A stretch of DNA of 6,390 bases, from contig CANHLV010000117.1 of assembly GCA_947461495.1 (NCBI GenBank), positions 1 to 6,390 of the forward strand. The letters are read 5' to 3'. Source of the DNA: Chitinophagaceae bacterium. GTDB lineage: Bacteria; Bacteroidota; Bacteroidia; Chitinophagales; Chitinophagaceae. This document shows positions 1-5,555 of this stretch, one piece after another. Numbering within the stretch: position 1 is the first letter of the stretch; each line of letters begins with the position of its first letter. Under the pieces are notes generated by a model that worked only from the letters and a program-made list of their open reading frames with translations, made no database searches and was not told the origin of the DNA. The translations under genes and the position numbers were made by a program.

Positions 1-905
1 GCAAGAGTGGCTTCTTTCAATTCGTCTTTTCCGGCATCACCGAAAGAACTGAACCAACTTGATACAACACCTTTTGAACGATATTCTACTAAAGAAGCAG
101 AATCAGTTGCACTTGGAGGAGTTGGTACCATTAATTTGTTGATGTCTAAGGCAAAAGTGATTTTGTTATCAGCATCAAACTTTTTGTTGTAGGCCATTCC
201 CAATCCTAAGTTAGCAGGAATATAATCTTTTTGATTAGCATCACTTGTGTAAGCGATTTTAGAACCTAAATTAGATAAAGTAGCTCCATAGTCGAAACCA
301 TTTCCTTCTGCATTAGTTCCTTTGTAGTACCAGTGTATATCACCAGCAATAGCTGTTCCTTTTTTGTAAGTAACGCCATTTACACTACCACCAGCCAAAT
401 CAGAACTGATATAGCGAAGTGCTACACCCAATCCCATTTTGTTTGATAATTTTCTTGAGTATCCTGCATCGAAAGCGAACTCACGAGGACGGAAAGACTG
501 TAATTGGTTACCACTAAAGTCAGTAAATTGAATGTTACCCAAGCTGAAATATCTTAATGAAGCAGAAACCGCTTGCATTTCATCTAATTGATAGTAACCA
601 GCTAAAGAAGCTAAATAAACGTCGTTTAATTTTAGATCACTCAACCATGGAGTATAGGAAGCAGTGATGCTCATTTTGTCACTTGCAAAAGGAGTTTTTG
701 CTAAATTCCAGAAACCTGAGCTAGCATCAGCTGAAGTTGCGATACCAACATCACCCATACCGCCTGCGCGCGCGTCTGGAGAAATTCTTAAAAATGGAAC
801 GGCAGAAGTTACCACGTTGATTGGGTCTGATTGTGCCTGTGTAGCAGTTGCTGAACCTGCTAATAACATAACTAGAGCAGCTAGTCTCAAAGTTGTTTGT
901 TTCAT
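1..905 (-). CDS. porV: PorV (LptO), type IX secretion outer-membrane protein, C-terminus cut by window edge
   Basis: My translation of the minus strand from the ATG at 905 gives 301 complete codons with no stop, running off the left edge; family members are usually near 380-400 residues, so the C-terminal part is missing. Residues 1-24 form a signal peptide (KQ start, hydrophobic stretch LAALVMLLAG, probable signal peptidase I cleavage after ATQA). The mature start carries the PorV hallmark NVVTSAVPFLRISPDARAGG (residues 30-49), followed by MGDVGIATSADA and SGFWNLAK, then alternating strand-like segments (ASLRYFSLGNIQF, REFAFDAGYSRKL, MGLGVALRYISSDLAGG) of a FadL-like beta barrel. In characterised relatives PorV collects substrates from the SprA translocon and hands them to the PorU attachment complex at the cell surface. 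It is divergent from gldJ, another type IX gene. The family call is secure; the 3' end is unseen. Confidence 0.93.
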   Translation of the reverse strand, partial: MKQTTLRLAALVMLLAGSATATQAQSDPINVVTSAVPFLRISPDARAGGMGDVGIATSADASSGFWNLAKTPFASDKMSITASYTPWLSDLKLNDVYLASLAGYYQLDEMQAVSASLRYFSLGNIQFTDFSGNQLQSFRPREFAFDAGYSRKLSNKMGLGVALRYISSDLAGGSVNGVTYKKGTAIAGDIHWYYKGTNAEGNGFDYGATLSNLGSKIAYTSDANQKDYIPANLGLGMAYNKKFDADNKITFALDINKLMVPTPPSATDSASLVEYRSKGVVSSWFSSFGDAGKDELKEATL

Positions 906-973
906 GCGATTTTTTTGTCTTGGTTAGGTAGAAATTCCTCTATAATGTGTATTTGAAAACTTAAAATGAGTTG

Positions 974-1003
974 TAAAAATAAATGATTTATCGAATTAAC
1001 CAA
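974..1003 (-). promoter_or_regulatory. Candidate promoter for porV
   Basis: Reading the minus strand, TTG (1003-1001) is followed after 19 nt by TATTTTTA (981-974). This fits the Bacteroidota sigma-A pattern TTTG / 19-21 nt / TAnnTTTG except for the last base of the -7 box. It would start transcription near 967 and give a leader of about 60 nt. The DNA is so AT-rich that a chance match is quite possible. Confidence 0.35.
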
Positions 1004-1052
1004 TTTTTTTTTTAATTTCTGAAAAAAACATAAAAAAGAAATCTTTTCTAAT

Positions 1053-1067
1053 GTTCACAATCTGAAC
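1053..1067. repeat. Short perfect inverted repeat in the porV-gldJ divergent region
   Basis: GTTCA and TGAAC flank a 5-bp spacer (CAATC). A second, looser inverted pair follows: 1072-1085 (CACTAGTATAATTT) against 1104-1115 (AAATTTATAGTG). Both lie between the two candidate promoters, a place where an operator controlling both genes could sit. The arms are only 5 bp, so this may be chance. Apart from these and the promoters I see nothing else in 906-1290. Confidence 0.25.
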
Positions 1068-1195
1068 GTGGCACTAGTATAATTTATTGCCATTGAAAAA
1101 AGAAATTTATAGTGTACTAATGACAAAATGTTTTTAATAATCGTTGCTTGTTTTAAAAAAAATGAAAATTTTGCTAACAAATTGATAAAAATGGT

Positions 1196-1223
1196 TTTGA
1201 ATCAATTAAAGTTGATATATTCG
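1196..1223 (+). promoter_or_regulatory. Candidate promoter for gldJ
   Basis: TTTG at 1196-1199 and TATATTCG at 1216-1223 resemble the Bacteroidota -33 and -7 boxes. The -7 box has one mismatch to TAnnTTTG, and the 16-nt spacing is a little short. Transcription would begin near 1230 and leave about a 60-nt leader before the gldJ start. Confidence 0.45.
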
Positions 1224-1290
1224 CACTCATTGTAAGCTAAATTTTTTACAATAAAATTGAAAACCCTTCGTTAACAAATTTGCAAAACGA

Positions 1291-2850
1291 ATGCACATGC
1301 ACAAAACCTTATCAATTAAGTCCCTTTTAATTTTAGGCTTATCGGCCTTGTCGTTGAGTTCTTGCGGAGTTTTTGGCAAGAAAAAAGCTAAATCTAGCGT
1401 AACCGGATGGAGTTACGATGATAAAAACATGGGTAATTTCCATGTATCAAAAGTAAAATACCCTAAAACTGGCCCTGGTCTTGTATTCGTTCAAGGTGGC
1501 TCTTTTGTAATGGGTGCAAAAGATGAGGATGTTATGGGTGATTGGAACAATATGCCAAGAAGAGTAACAGTTCCTTCTTTCTTTATTGATGAGACTGAAG
1601 TTGCCAATGTTCATTACAGAGAATACCTGTACTGGATTGAAAATACTTTCAGTGGCGACACAACCATTATGGCTAAATGTTTGCCTGATACTTTATGTTG
1701 GAGAGAAGAGTTGGCTTACAATGAGCCTTACGTTGAATATTATCTCCGTTATCCTTCTTATAATTTTTATCCTGTTGTGGGTGTCAATTGGCAACAAGCA
1801 CATGATTTCTGTATTTGGAGAACAGATCGTGTAAATGAATTTAACTTGATGCAAAAAGGTTATCTAAAAAAAGATGCAGCTAAAAAAGAAATGAAAGGTG
1901 GTGGAGCTGATGGTTCGTTTAATACCGAGGCCTATCTTTTGAACCCAGACATGATCCAAGGCAGGGCTAAACCTAAAAAATCAGAATTGAAAGATATTAA
2001 TAACAAACCAAGGACTCTAGTTAAAATGGAGGACGGCATACTTAACATTGGGTATCGTTTGCCAACTGAAGCTGAATGGGAATATGCCGCTTACGGTTTA
2101 ATAGAACAAAATCCTTCTCCTCGTAAGAAAGAAACCAAAAGTGGTGAGGAATTACGCTCGAATCAACAAATCTACTCTTGGAGTAAAAATGTAAATGGAT
2201 TAAGAGACAACCGTCATGGCACTTGGCAGGGAAAGTTCATGGCCAATTTCAAACGTCAGAGTGGAGACAATATGGGAGTTTCAGGAGGATTGAACGATCG
2301 TTCTGCAATACCTGGTCCGATTAAAGCTTTTTATCCAAATGCTTTTGGATTGTATAACATGTGCGGAAACGTTAACGAGTGGGTTGGTGATGTTTACAGA
2401 CCAATGACACCATCTGATGGACAAGATTTCAATTATTTCCGTGGTAACAGATTCCAGAAAAATTTTAAAAACAGCAGCGGAGAATTTGAAAGAGATAGCA
2501 TGGGCCATCTTAAAAAAGTTGACATTTCTGATGAAGAAGTTAAAAACAGAACAAATTACCAACGCAATAACGTCATAAACTATTTGGATGGTGATTCTGC
2601 AAGCACTGCTTCATATCAGTATGGTGTTACTACCTTAATCAATGATAAATCGAGAGTTATCAAAGGTGGTAGTTGGAACGACAGAGCTTATTGGTTGTCG
2701 CCGGGAGCTCGTCGCTACATGCAAGAAGATCAAGGTTCCTCAACTGTAGGCTTCCGTTGCGCTCAAAGTTATTTAGGTCCCCCTGAAGGTCCTGGTTTTA
2801 AAGAAGGTAATATCTTTGGCAAACGCAAACAAAACAAACGTAAAAAATAA
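1291..2850 (+). CDS. gldJ: GldJ, gliding motility / type IX secretion lipoprotein with FGE-sulfatase fold
   Basis: The protein has 519 residues. An N-terminal lipoprotein signal ends in the lipobox LSSC, so Cys25 is the probable lipidated residue. ATG codons at 1291 and 1297 are in frame and either could be the start. From about residue 61 the formylglycine-generating-enzyme fold is clear: GPGLVFVQGGSFVMG (61-75), ETEVANVHYREYL, RLPTEAEWEYAA (256-267), GLYNMCGNVNEW (353-364), VIKGGSW (456-462) and GFRCA (487-491). The two active-site cysteines of true FGE, which follow the GGS motif, are replaced here by Asp464 and Leu469 by my alignment, so a structural role is expected. WRTDRVNE and the start VTGWSYDDKNMGNF point to GldJ rather than its paralogue GldK/PorK, as does closeness to porV and murF and the absence of gldL downstream. 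In Flavobacterium GldJ supports GldK stability and gliding. The tail is strongly basic (GKRKQNKRKK). A PorK/GldK call is the alternative. Confidence 0.88.
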   Translation: MHMHKTLSIKSLLILGLSALSLSSCGVFGKKKAKSSVTGWSYDDKNMGNFHVSKVKYPKTGPGLVFVQGGSFVMGAKDEDVMGDWNNMPRRVTVPSFFIDETEVANVHYREYLYWIENTFSGDTTIMAKCLPDTLCWREELAYNEPYVEYYLRYPSYNFYPVVGVNWQQAHDFCIWRTDRVNEFNLMQKGYLKKDAAKKEMKGGGADGSFNTEAYLLNPDMIQGRAKPKKSELKDINNKPRTLVKMEDGILNIGYRLPTEAEWEYAAYGLIEQNPSPRKKETKSGEELRSNQQIYSWSKNVNGLRDNRHGTWQGKFMANFKRQSGDNMGVSGGLNDRSAIPGPIKAFYPNAFGLYNMCGNVNEWVGDVYRPMTPSDGQDFNYFRGNRFQKNFKNSSGEFERDSMGHLKKVDISDEEVKNRTNYQRNNVINYLDGDSASTASYQYGVTTLINDKSRVIKGGSWNDRAYWLSPGARRYMQEDQGSSTVGFRCAQSYLGPPEGPGFKEGNIFGKRKQNKRKK

Positions 2851-2867
2851 AATCGCTTTAATAAAGA

Positions 2868-2895
2868 AAGGCCTCCCAATTGGGAGGTTTTTTTT
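2868..2895 (+). terminator. Rho-independent terminator of gldJ
   Basis: A perfect 6-bp GC-rich stem CCTCCC (2872-2877) / GGGAGG (2882-2887) with loop AATT is followed by eight T (2888-2895). The preceding A/G bases can pair with the first T residues and lengthen the stem. It lies 21 bp after the gldJ stop, which suggests gldJ is transcribed alone. Confidence 0.92.
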
Positions 2896-2955
2896 CACCG
2901 CAGAGAAATGAGTGAAATGAGTTTAACGCAGAGGGTTTGGTAGATAATGGATGCT

Positions 2956-3005
2956 GGAATTAGGAATTAGTTTTCTAAATGCTCGGGATTAGGAATAAGG
3001 AATTT
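2956..3005. repeat. Degenerate 7-bp repeats (GGAATTA type)
   Basis: Two exact heptamers GGAATTA GGAATTA lie at 2956-2969, and after 15 bp a second run GGGATTA GGAATAA GGAATTT lies at 2985-3005. The units share one consensus with one or two changes each. This looks like tandem expansion of a short unit and not like coding sequence. Confidence 0.55.
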
Positions 3006-3057
3006 GCTTAACTGCAATCTCCTTCAAAGGACGTTGCGTAAAAATGAAATTGAATGG

Positions 3058-3093
3058 CTTGATAAACTTGAAGCTTGATAACCTGGATAACTA
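3058..3093. repeat. Degenerate 8-9-bp repeats (CTTGATAA type)
   Basis: CTTGATAA, ACTTGAAG, CTTGATAA and CCTGGATAA follow one another directly. The first and third units are identical. It is another short-period array inside the 2897-3148 segment, with a different unit from the GGAATTA runs. Confidence 0.45.
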
Positions 3094-3158
3094 AGTGCCT
3101 ACTTGGAAAAATCTCTGCGAAAACTCTTAAACTCAAGTTCTCTGCGGTAAATTAACAC

Positions 3159-3191
3159 AAAAAAAAGGATGCTCATTTTCATGAAACATCC
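3159..3191 (-). terminator. Rho-independent terminator of the tRNA-Ser transcript
   Basis: On the minus strand, GGATG (3191-3187) pairs with CATCC (3171-3167). After a one-base bulge, TTCAT pairs with ATGAG around a GAAA tetraloop (3186-3183 region). Eight T follow (3166-3159). It begins 9 nt after the tRNA 3' end and would also end any transcript reading through from murF. Confidence 0.9.
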
Positions 3192-3199
3192 TCTTGATG

Positions 3200-3286
3200 C
3201 GGAGACGGCGAGATTCGAACTCGCGATACAGTTTCCCGTATACACACTTTCCAGGCGTGCTCCTTCAGCCACTCGGACACGTCTCC
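3200..3286 (-). tRNA. tRNA-Ser(GGA)
   Basis: The 87-nt minus-strand sequence folds as a class II tRNA. The acceptor stem is GGAGACG / CGTCTCC with discriminator G at 3200. The D arm is TCC-GAGTGGCTGAA-GGA. The anticodon stem-loop is CACGC CTGGAAA GTGTG, giving anticodon GGA, which reads UCC and UCU serine codons. A long variable arm (ATAC...GTAT) is typical of serine. The T arm is GCGAG TTCGAAT CTCGC. The 3' CCA is not encoded (next bases CAT), so it must be added after transcription. It is preceded by a half-copy of itself and followed by a strong terminator. Confidence 0.97.
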
Positions 3287-3320
3287 TTTATATTTAAATT
3301 TCTATAAGAACTATTTTAAA

Positions 3321-3375
3321 ACACACTTTCTCCCGAGTACTCGGGATGCTCCTTCAGCCACTCGGACACGTCTCC
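3321..3375 (-). pseudogene. Broken tRNA-Ser(GGA) half-copy
   Basis: On the minus strand, 3375-3347 repeats exactly the first 29 nt of the intact tRNA (acceptor 5' strand, D arm and the start of the anticodon stem); three more bases upstream also match. A 16-bp palindrome then replaces six bases (CGCCTG) of the anticodon stem-loop. The next ten bases, GAAAGTGTGT (3330-3321), match the intact gene again. After that, 34 nt of unrelated AT-rich sequence lead straight into the intact tRNA. The variable arm, T arm and 3' acceptor strand are absent, so it cannot form a tRNA by itself. The 5' halves are offset by 89 bp, which suggests an old tandem duplication with one copy decayed. Confidence 0.85.
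3331..3346. repeat. 16-bp perfect palindrome inside the tRNA remnant
   Basis: TCCCGAGTACTCGGGA reads the same on both strands. It occupies the place of six anticodon-loop bases in the half tRNA copy. Its half word CTCGGGAT recurs at 2982-2989 in the repeat patchwork. It lacks a T-tract, so it is not a standard terminator, but as RNA it could form a tight hairpin in the leader of the intact tRNA. Confidence 0.8.
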
Positions 3376-3389
3376 TTTTTGTTGGGTTG

Positions 3390-3397
3390 CAAATGTA
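3390..3397 (-). promoter_or_regulatory. Bacteroidota-type -7 box for the tRNA-Ser transcript
   Basis: TACATTTG on the minus strand is a perfect TAnnTTTG match. No well-spaced -33 box is seen: the nearest TTG (3425-3423) is 25 nt away, longer than usual. The predicted start falls near 3383, about 8 nt before the tRNA half-copy and about 97 nt before the intact tRNA. No comparable box lies between the half-copy and the intact gene. Confidence 0.55.
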
Positions 3398-3421
3398 CGT
3401 TCTATAATTCTGAATTAAAAA

Positions 3422-4705
3422 TCAATCTAAAACCTTTTCCATTTGCATACTTCGAGAGCCTTTTACAAGAATTGTTGCATCAGAAAATTGTTGTGCAGTA
3501 AACCAGTCTCTTGCTGCAGATGAAGTTTTAAAATAAAGAAATGGCTCGTGAATTGATTCAAATTGCTGACCAACCAATACAACATTTTTCCAATTATATT
3601 GGTTAATCAGTGAAACTATATCTATATGCTCCTGATGACTCTCCTCTCCTAATTCCATCATGCCACCGAGCATCAAAATCTTATTGTATCCAGGCATTTT
3701 TGCGAAATTTTCAATGGCCAGTTTCATGCTTGAAGGATTGGCATTATAAGCGTCTAGAATGATTGAATTACTATCTTTTTTTAGTAACTGAGAACGACTA
3801 TTTGATGGAACGTAGGATTCTAAAGCGTCTTTTATTTTTTCATCATTAACCCCAAATGTTTTGCCTACACATACTGCCGCTAAAACATTGGGTAAATTAT
3901 AGCCACCAACCAATTGGGTTTTGATGCTATTAATTGTTACCCCTTTCGTGATGCCAACTTCAAGAAATTGTTGATCATTGTTGATCAAACCAACTACATC
4001 AGCACTTTTATTTTCAGAACCATAGCTGATTATTGAGTTTGAACCGCGACTCATTTCCTGCAGATACTCGTAATCGTTATAAATAAATATTTTACCATGA
4101 ACAGATTTTAAATAATCAAACAACTCTCCTTTCCCTTTTTTAACCCCTGCTTCTCCACCGAATCCTTCCAAGTGAGCTTTACCACAATTGGTAATTAATC
4201 CATGAGTGGGCATTGCATATTTGCAATATCCTTCGATCTCTTTCTGATGATTGGCGCCCATTTCAATCACCGCCATCTCCGCATCTGATTTGATTTTTAG
4301 AATCGTAAGTGGAATGCCGATATGATTATTCAAATTGCCTTCAGTAGTGTAAGTTTTGAATGTACTTGACAACACCGCATGAATCAATTCTTTGGTGGTC
4401 GTTTTTCCATTGCTTCCGGTAATGGCAATAAAAGGAATATCAAATTGCTCACGATGTTTTTTAGCTAATGCCTGTAAGGTATCAAGTACATTATCAACTA
4501 TTATTAATCGGCTATCTTCTGATTCTTTCAACTCATCAACCACACAATAAGAAGCACCTTTTTCTAATGCCGCATGTGCATATTCATTGCCATTGAAGTT
4601 ATCTCCCTTAAGCGCGAAGAAAATATCGCCTTTTTTTAGTCTACGCGTATCCGTTTGTACGGAAGGATGTTGAAGGAAGATTTGGTAGAGTTCGTTAATG
4701 TTCAT
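3422..4705 (-). CDS. murF: MurF, UDP-N-acetylmuramoyl-tripeptide--D-alanyl-D-alanine ligase
   Basis: This cytoplasmic ATP-dependent ligase adds D-Ala-D-Ala to the UDP-MurNAc-tripeptide, the last step before the lipid-linked stage of peptidoglycan synthesis. The protein of 427 residues shows the N-terminal substrate domain (TDTRRLKKGDIFFALKG, 18-34), the Mur ligase P-loop GSNGKTTTKE (97-106, Lys101), NLNNHIGIP (124-132), the central NCGKAHLEGFG (173-183), and the C-terminal motif LDAYNANPSS (317-326) typical of MurF. I chose the ATG at 4705: an in-frame ATG at 4807 would add 34 residues that merely translate the intergenic heptamer repeat and overlap tatD. It lies 85 bp downstream of tatD in the same direction. 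No terminator follows it before the tRNA locus, so read-through into the tRNA is possible. Confidence 0.96.
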   Translation of the reverse strand: MNINELYQIFLQHPSVQTDTRRLKKGDIFFALKGDNFNGNEYAHAALEKGASYCVVDELKESEDSRLIIVDNVLDTLQALAKKHREQFDIPFIAITGSNGKTTTKELIHAVLSSTFKTYTTEGNLNNHIGIPLTILKIKSDAEMAVIEMGANHQKEIEGYCKYAMPTHGLITNCGKAHLEGFGGEAGVKKGKGELFDYLKSVHGKIFIYNDYEYLQEMSRGSNSIISYGSENKSADVVGLINNDQQFLEVGITKGVTINSIKTQLVGGYNLPNVLAAVCVGKTFGVNDEKIKDALESYVPSNSRSQLLKKDSNSIILDAYNANPSSMKLAIENFAKMPGYNKILMLGGMMELGEESHQEHIDIVSLINQYNWKNVVLVGQQFESIHEPFLYFKTSSAARDWFTAQQFSDATILVKGSRSMQMEKVLD

Positions 4706-4713
4706 GTTTAAAA

Positions 4714-4779
4714 TTTGGCGTTTGGCGTTGTGTGTTTGGTGTTTGGTGTTTAACAAATAACGCCTAACACCAAACGCCA
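4714..4779. repeat. Inverted repeat built of 7-bp units between tatD and murF
   Basis: On the plus strand, successive heptamers are TTTGGCG, TTTGGCG, TTGTGTG, TTTGGTG, TTTGGTG (4714-4748). After about 10 bp come the complementary units AACGCCT, AACACCA, AACGCCA (4759-4779). TTTGGCGTTTGG-GTT pairs with its counterpart over about 15 bp with one mismatch, and the periodicity allows other registers. In the murF mRNA the hairpin would end about 8 nt before the start codon. No T-tract follows, so it is not a clear terminator. It fills most of the 85-bp gap. Confidence 0.75.
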
Positions 4780-4790
4780 AACAATTATTG

Positions 4791-5555
4791 TTATTTCTCA
4801 AAAACAATCATCGCATTGTCACTGGTAATTTTGGCAACTTCTTCAAAACTACAATTTTTAATGCTTGCAATTTTATCAGCAATGATTTTCAAATAGGCTG
4901 TCTCATTTCTTTCGCCACGATGTGGAACTGGCGTTAAATATGGCGAATCAGTTTCCAGTACAATATGCTTCAATTCTATATTTTCCAATACTTTGTCTAG
5001 ACCTGCATTTTTGTAAGTCACCACGCCACCAATGCCTAAATAAAAACCCAATTCTATAATTTGTTTTGCTTCATCAATAGTTCCCCCAAAACAATGAAAG
5101 ATGCCTTTTAAATTTTTAGTCTTGTTCTTACGAATCACATCAATTGTTTCTTGAGTCGCGTTTCGTGTATGTAATATGATAGGTAATTGATATTTTATTG
5201 CCAACTGAATTTGATATTCAAGCGCGATATATTGTTCCTTGACGAATGTTTTGTCCCAATAAAAATCCAACCCACATTCTCCTATTCCTAAAAATTGAAA
5301 TCGACTCAGACAATCATCAACAATTTTTAATTCGTTTTCATAATCTGATTTTACATAGCAAGGATGCAATCCAATCAGAGGTAAACAATAAGATGGATAC
5401 TGATTTGATAAGGCAATCATTGCATTGTGTGTTTCACTGTTAATCGCTGGTAAATAAATGGAGGAGACGCCATTCATTTTGGCATGATTAATTACAGACT
5501 CAATATCATTTCCAAATTCTTCTAAGTAAAGATGTGCATGTGTGTCTATAATCAT
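4791..5555 (-). CDS. tatD: TatD-family metal-dependent hydrolase / deoxyribonuclease
   Basis: The 254-residue protein is the usual length for the bacterial TatD/YcfH family of TIM-barrel hydrolases, members of which act as magnesium-dependent DNA exonucleases. The metal ligands are all present: THAH (His6, His8), GIGECGLDFYW with Glu93, LHTRNA with His129, FHCFGG with His154, and ETDSPYLTP with Asp203. GLHP (62-65) and the closing PHRGERNE (211-218) also match. No signal peptide is seen, so it is expected in the cytoplasm. Its ATG directly follows the TAA of the deacetylase gene (TAAATG), indicating co-transcription and probable translational coupling. The true substrate cannot be read from sequence; several TatD paralogues exist and the gene name is a family-level label. 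Confidence 0.92.
   Translation of the reverse strand: MIIDTHAHLYLEEFGNDIESVINHAKMNGVSSIYLPAINSETHNAMIALSNQYPSYCLPLIGLHPCYVKSDYENELKIVDDCLSRFQFLGIGECGLDFYWDKTFVKEQYIALEYQIQLAIKYQLPIILHTRNATQETIDVIRKNKTKNLKGIFHCFGGTIDEAKQIIELGFYLGIGGVVTYKNAGLDKVLENIELKHIVLETDSPYLTPVPHRGERNETAYLKIIADKIASIKNCSFEEVAKITSDNAMIVFEK

Larger units (their letters stand above)
2897..3148. repeat. Non-coding patchwork bounded by imperfect inverted repeats of about 37 bp
   Basis: The left arm (2897-2934) starts ACCGCAGAGAA and ends CGCAGAG. The right arm, read on the minus strand (3148-3113), also starts ACCGCAGAGAA and ends CGCAGAG; both have TGAGTTTAA-like sequence between. The outer 11 bases and inner 7 bases match exactly. 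From memory, ACCGCAGAGA-type words are dispersed intergenic repeats in several environmental bacterial groups. Between the arms I find no convincing gene, only short-period repeats. The segment sits exactly between the gldJ terminator and the tRNA terminator. It could be a small non-autonomous mobile element or a repeat accretion; no target duplication is evident. Confidence 0.6.

Noticed and set aside
7..927. Plus-strand open frames at 7-192 and 664-927
   Set aside because: They lie antisense to porV, whose minus-strand frame is open throughout and has clear family motifs.
1586..2562. Open frames inside gldJ (1586-1834 plus, 2281-2562 minus)
   Set aside because: They are shadows of gldJ, with no recognisable domain or start context.
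1291..2850. Reading the FGE-sulfatase protein as a sulfatase-activating enzyme
   Set aside because: The catalytic cysteines are missing, it is a predicted lipoprotein, and the GldJ-specific sequence and neighbours fit better.
2897..3148. Insertion sequence with a transposase
   Set aside because: The segment is about 250 bp and has no convincing coding frame; only imperfect inverted ends support any element.
3200..3375. tRNA attachment site of an integrated element
   Set aside because: Integrases usually duplicate the 3' end of a tRNA gene; here the 5' half is duplicated, and no integrase or cargo genes are near.
4714..4779. CRISPR-like array between tatD and murF
   Set aside because: Units are 7 bp and contiguous with no spacers, and no cas genes are present.
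4706..4807. Longer murF start at 4807 adding 34 residues
   Set aside because: The extra residues translate the heptamer inverted repeat and overlap the end of tatD, whereas the ATG at 4705 gives a normal MurF N-terminus.
5246..5443. Plus-strand open frame opposite tatD
   Set aside because: It is antisense to conserved TatD motifs and has no protein family features.
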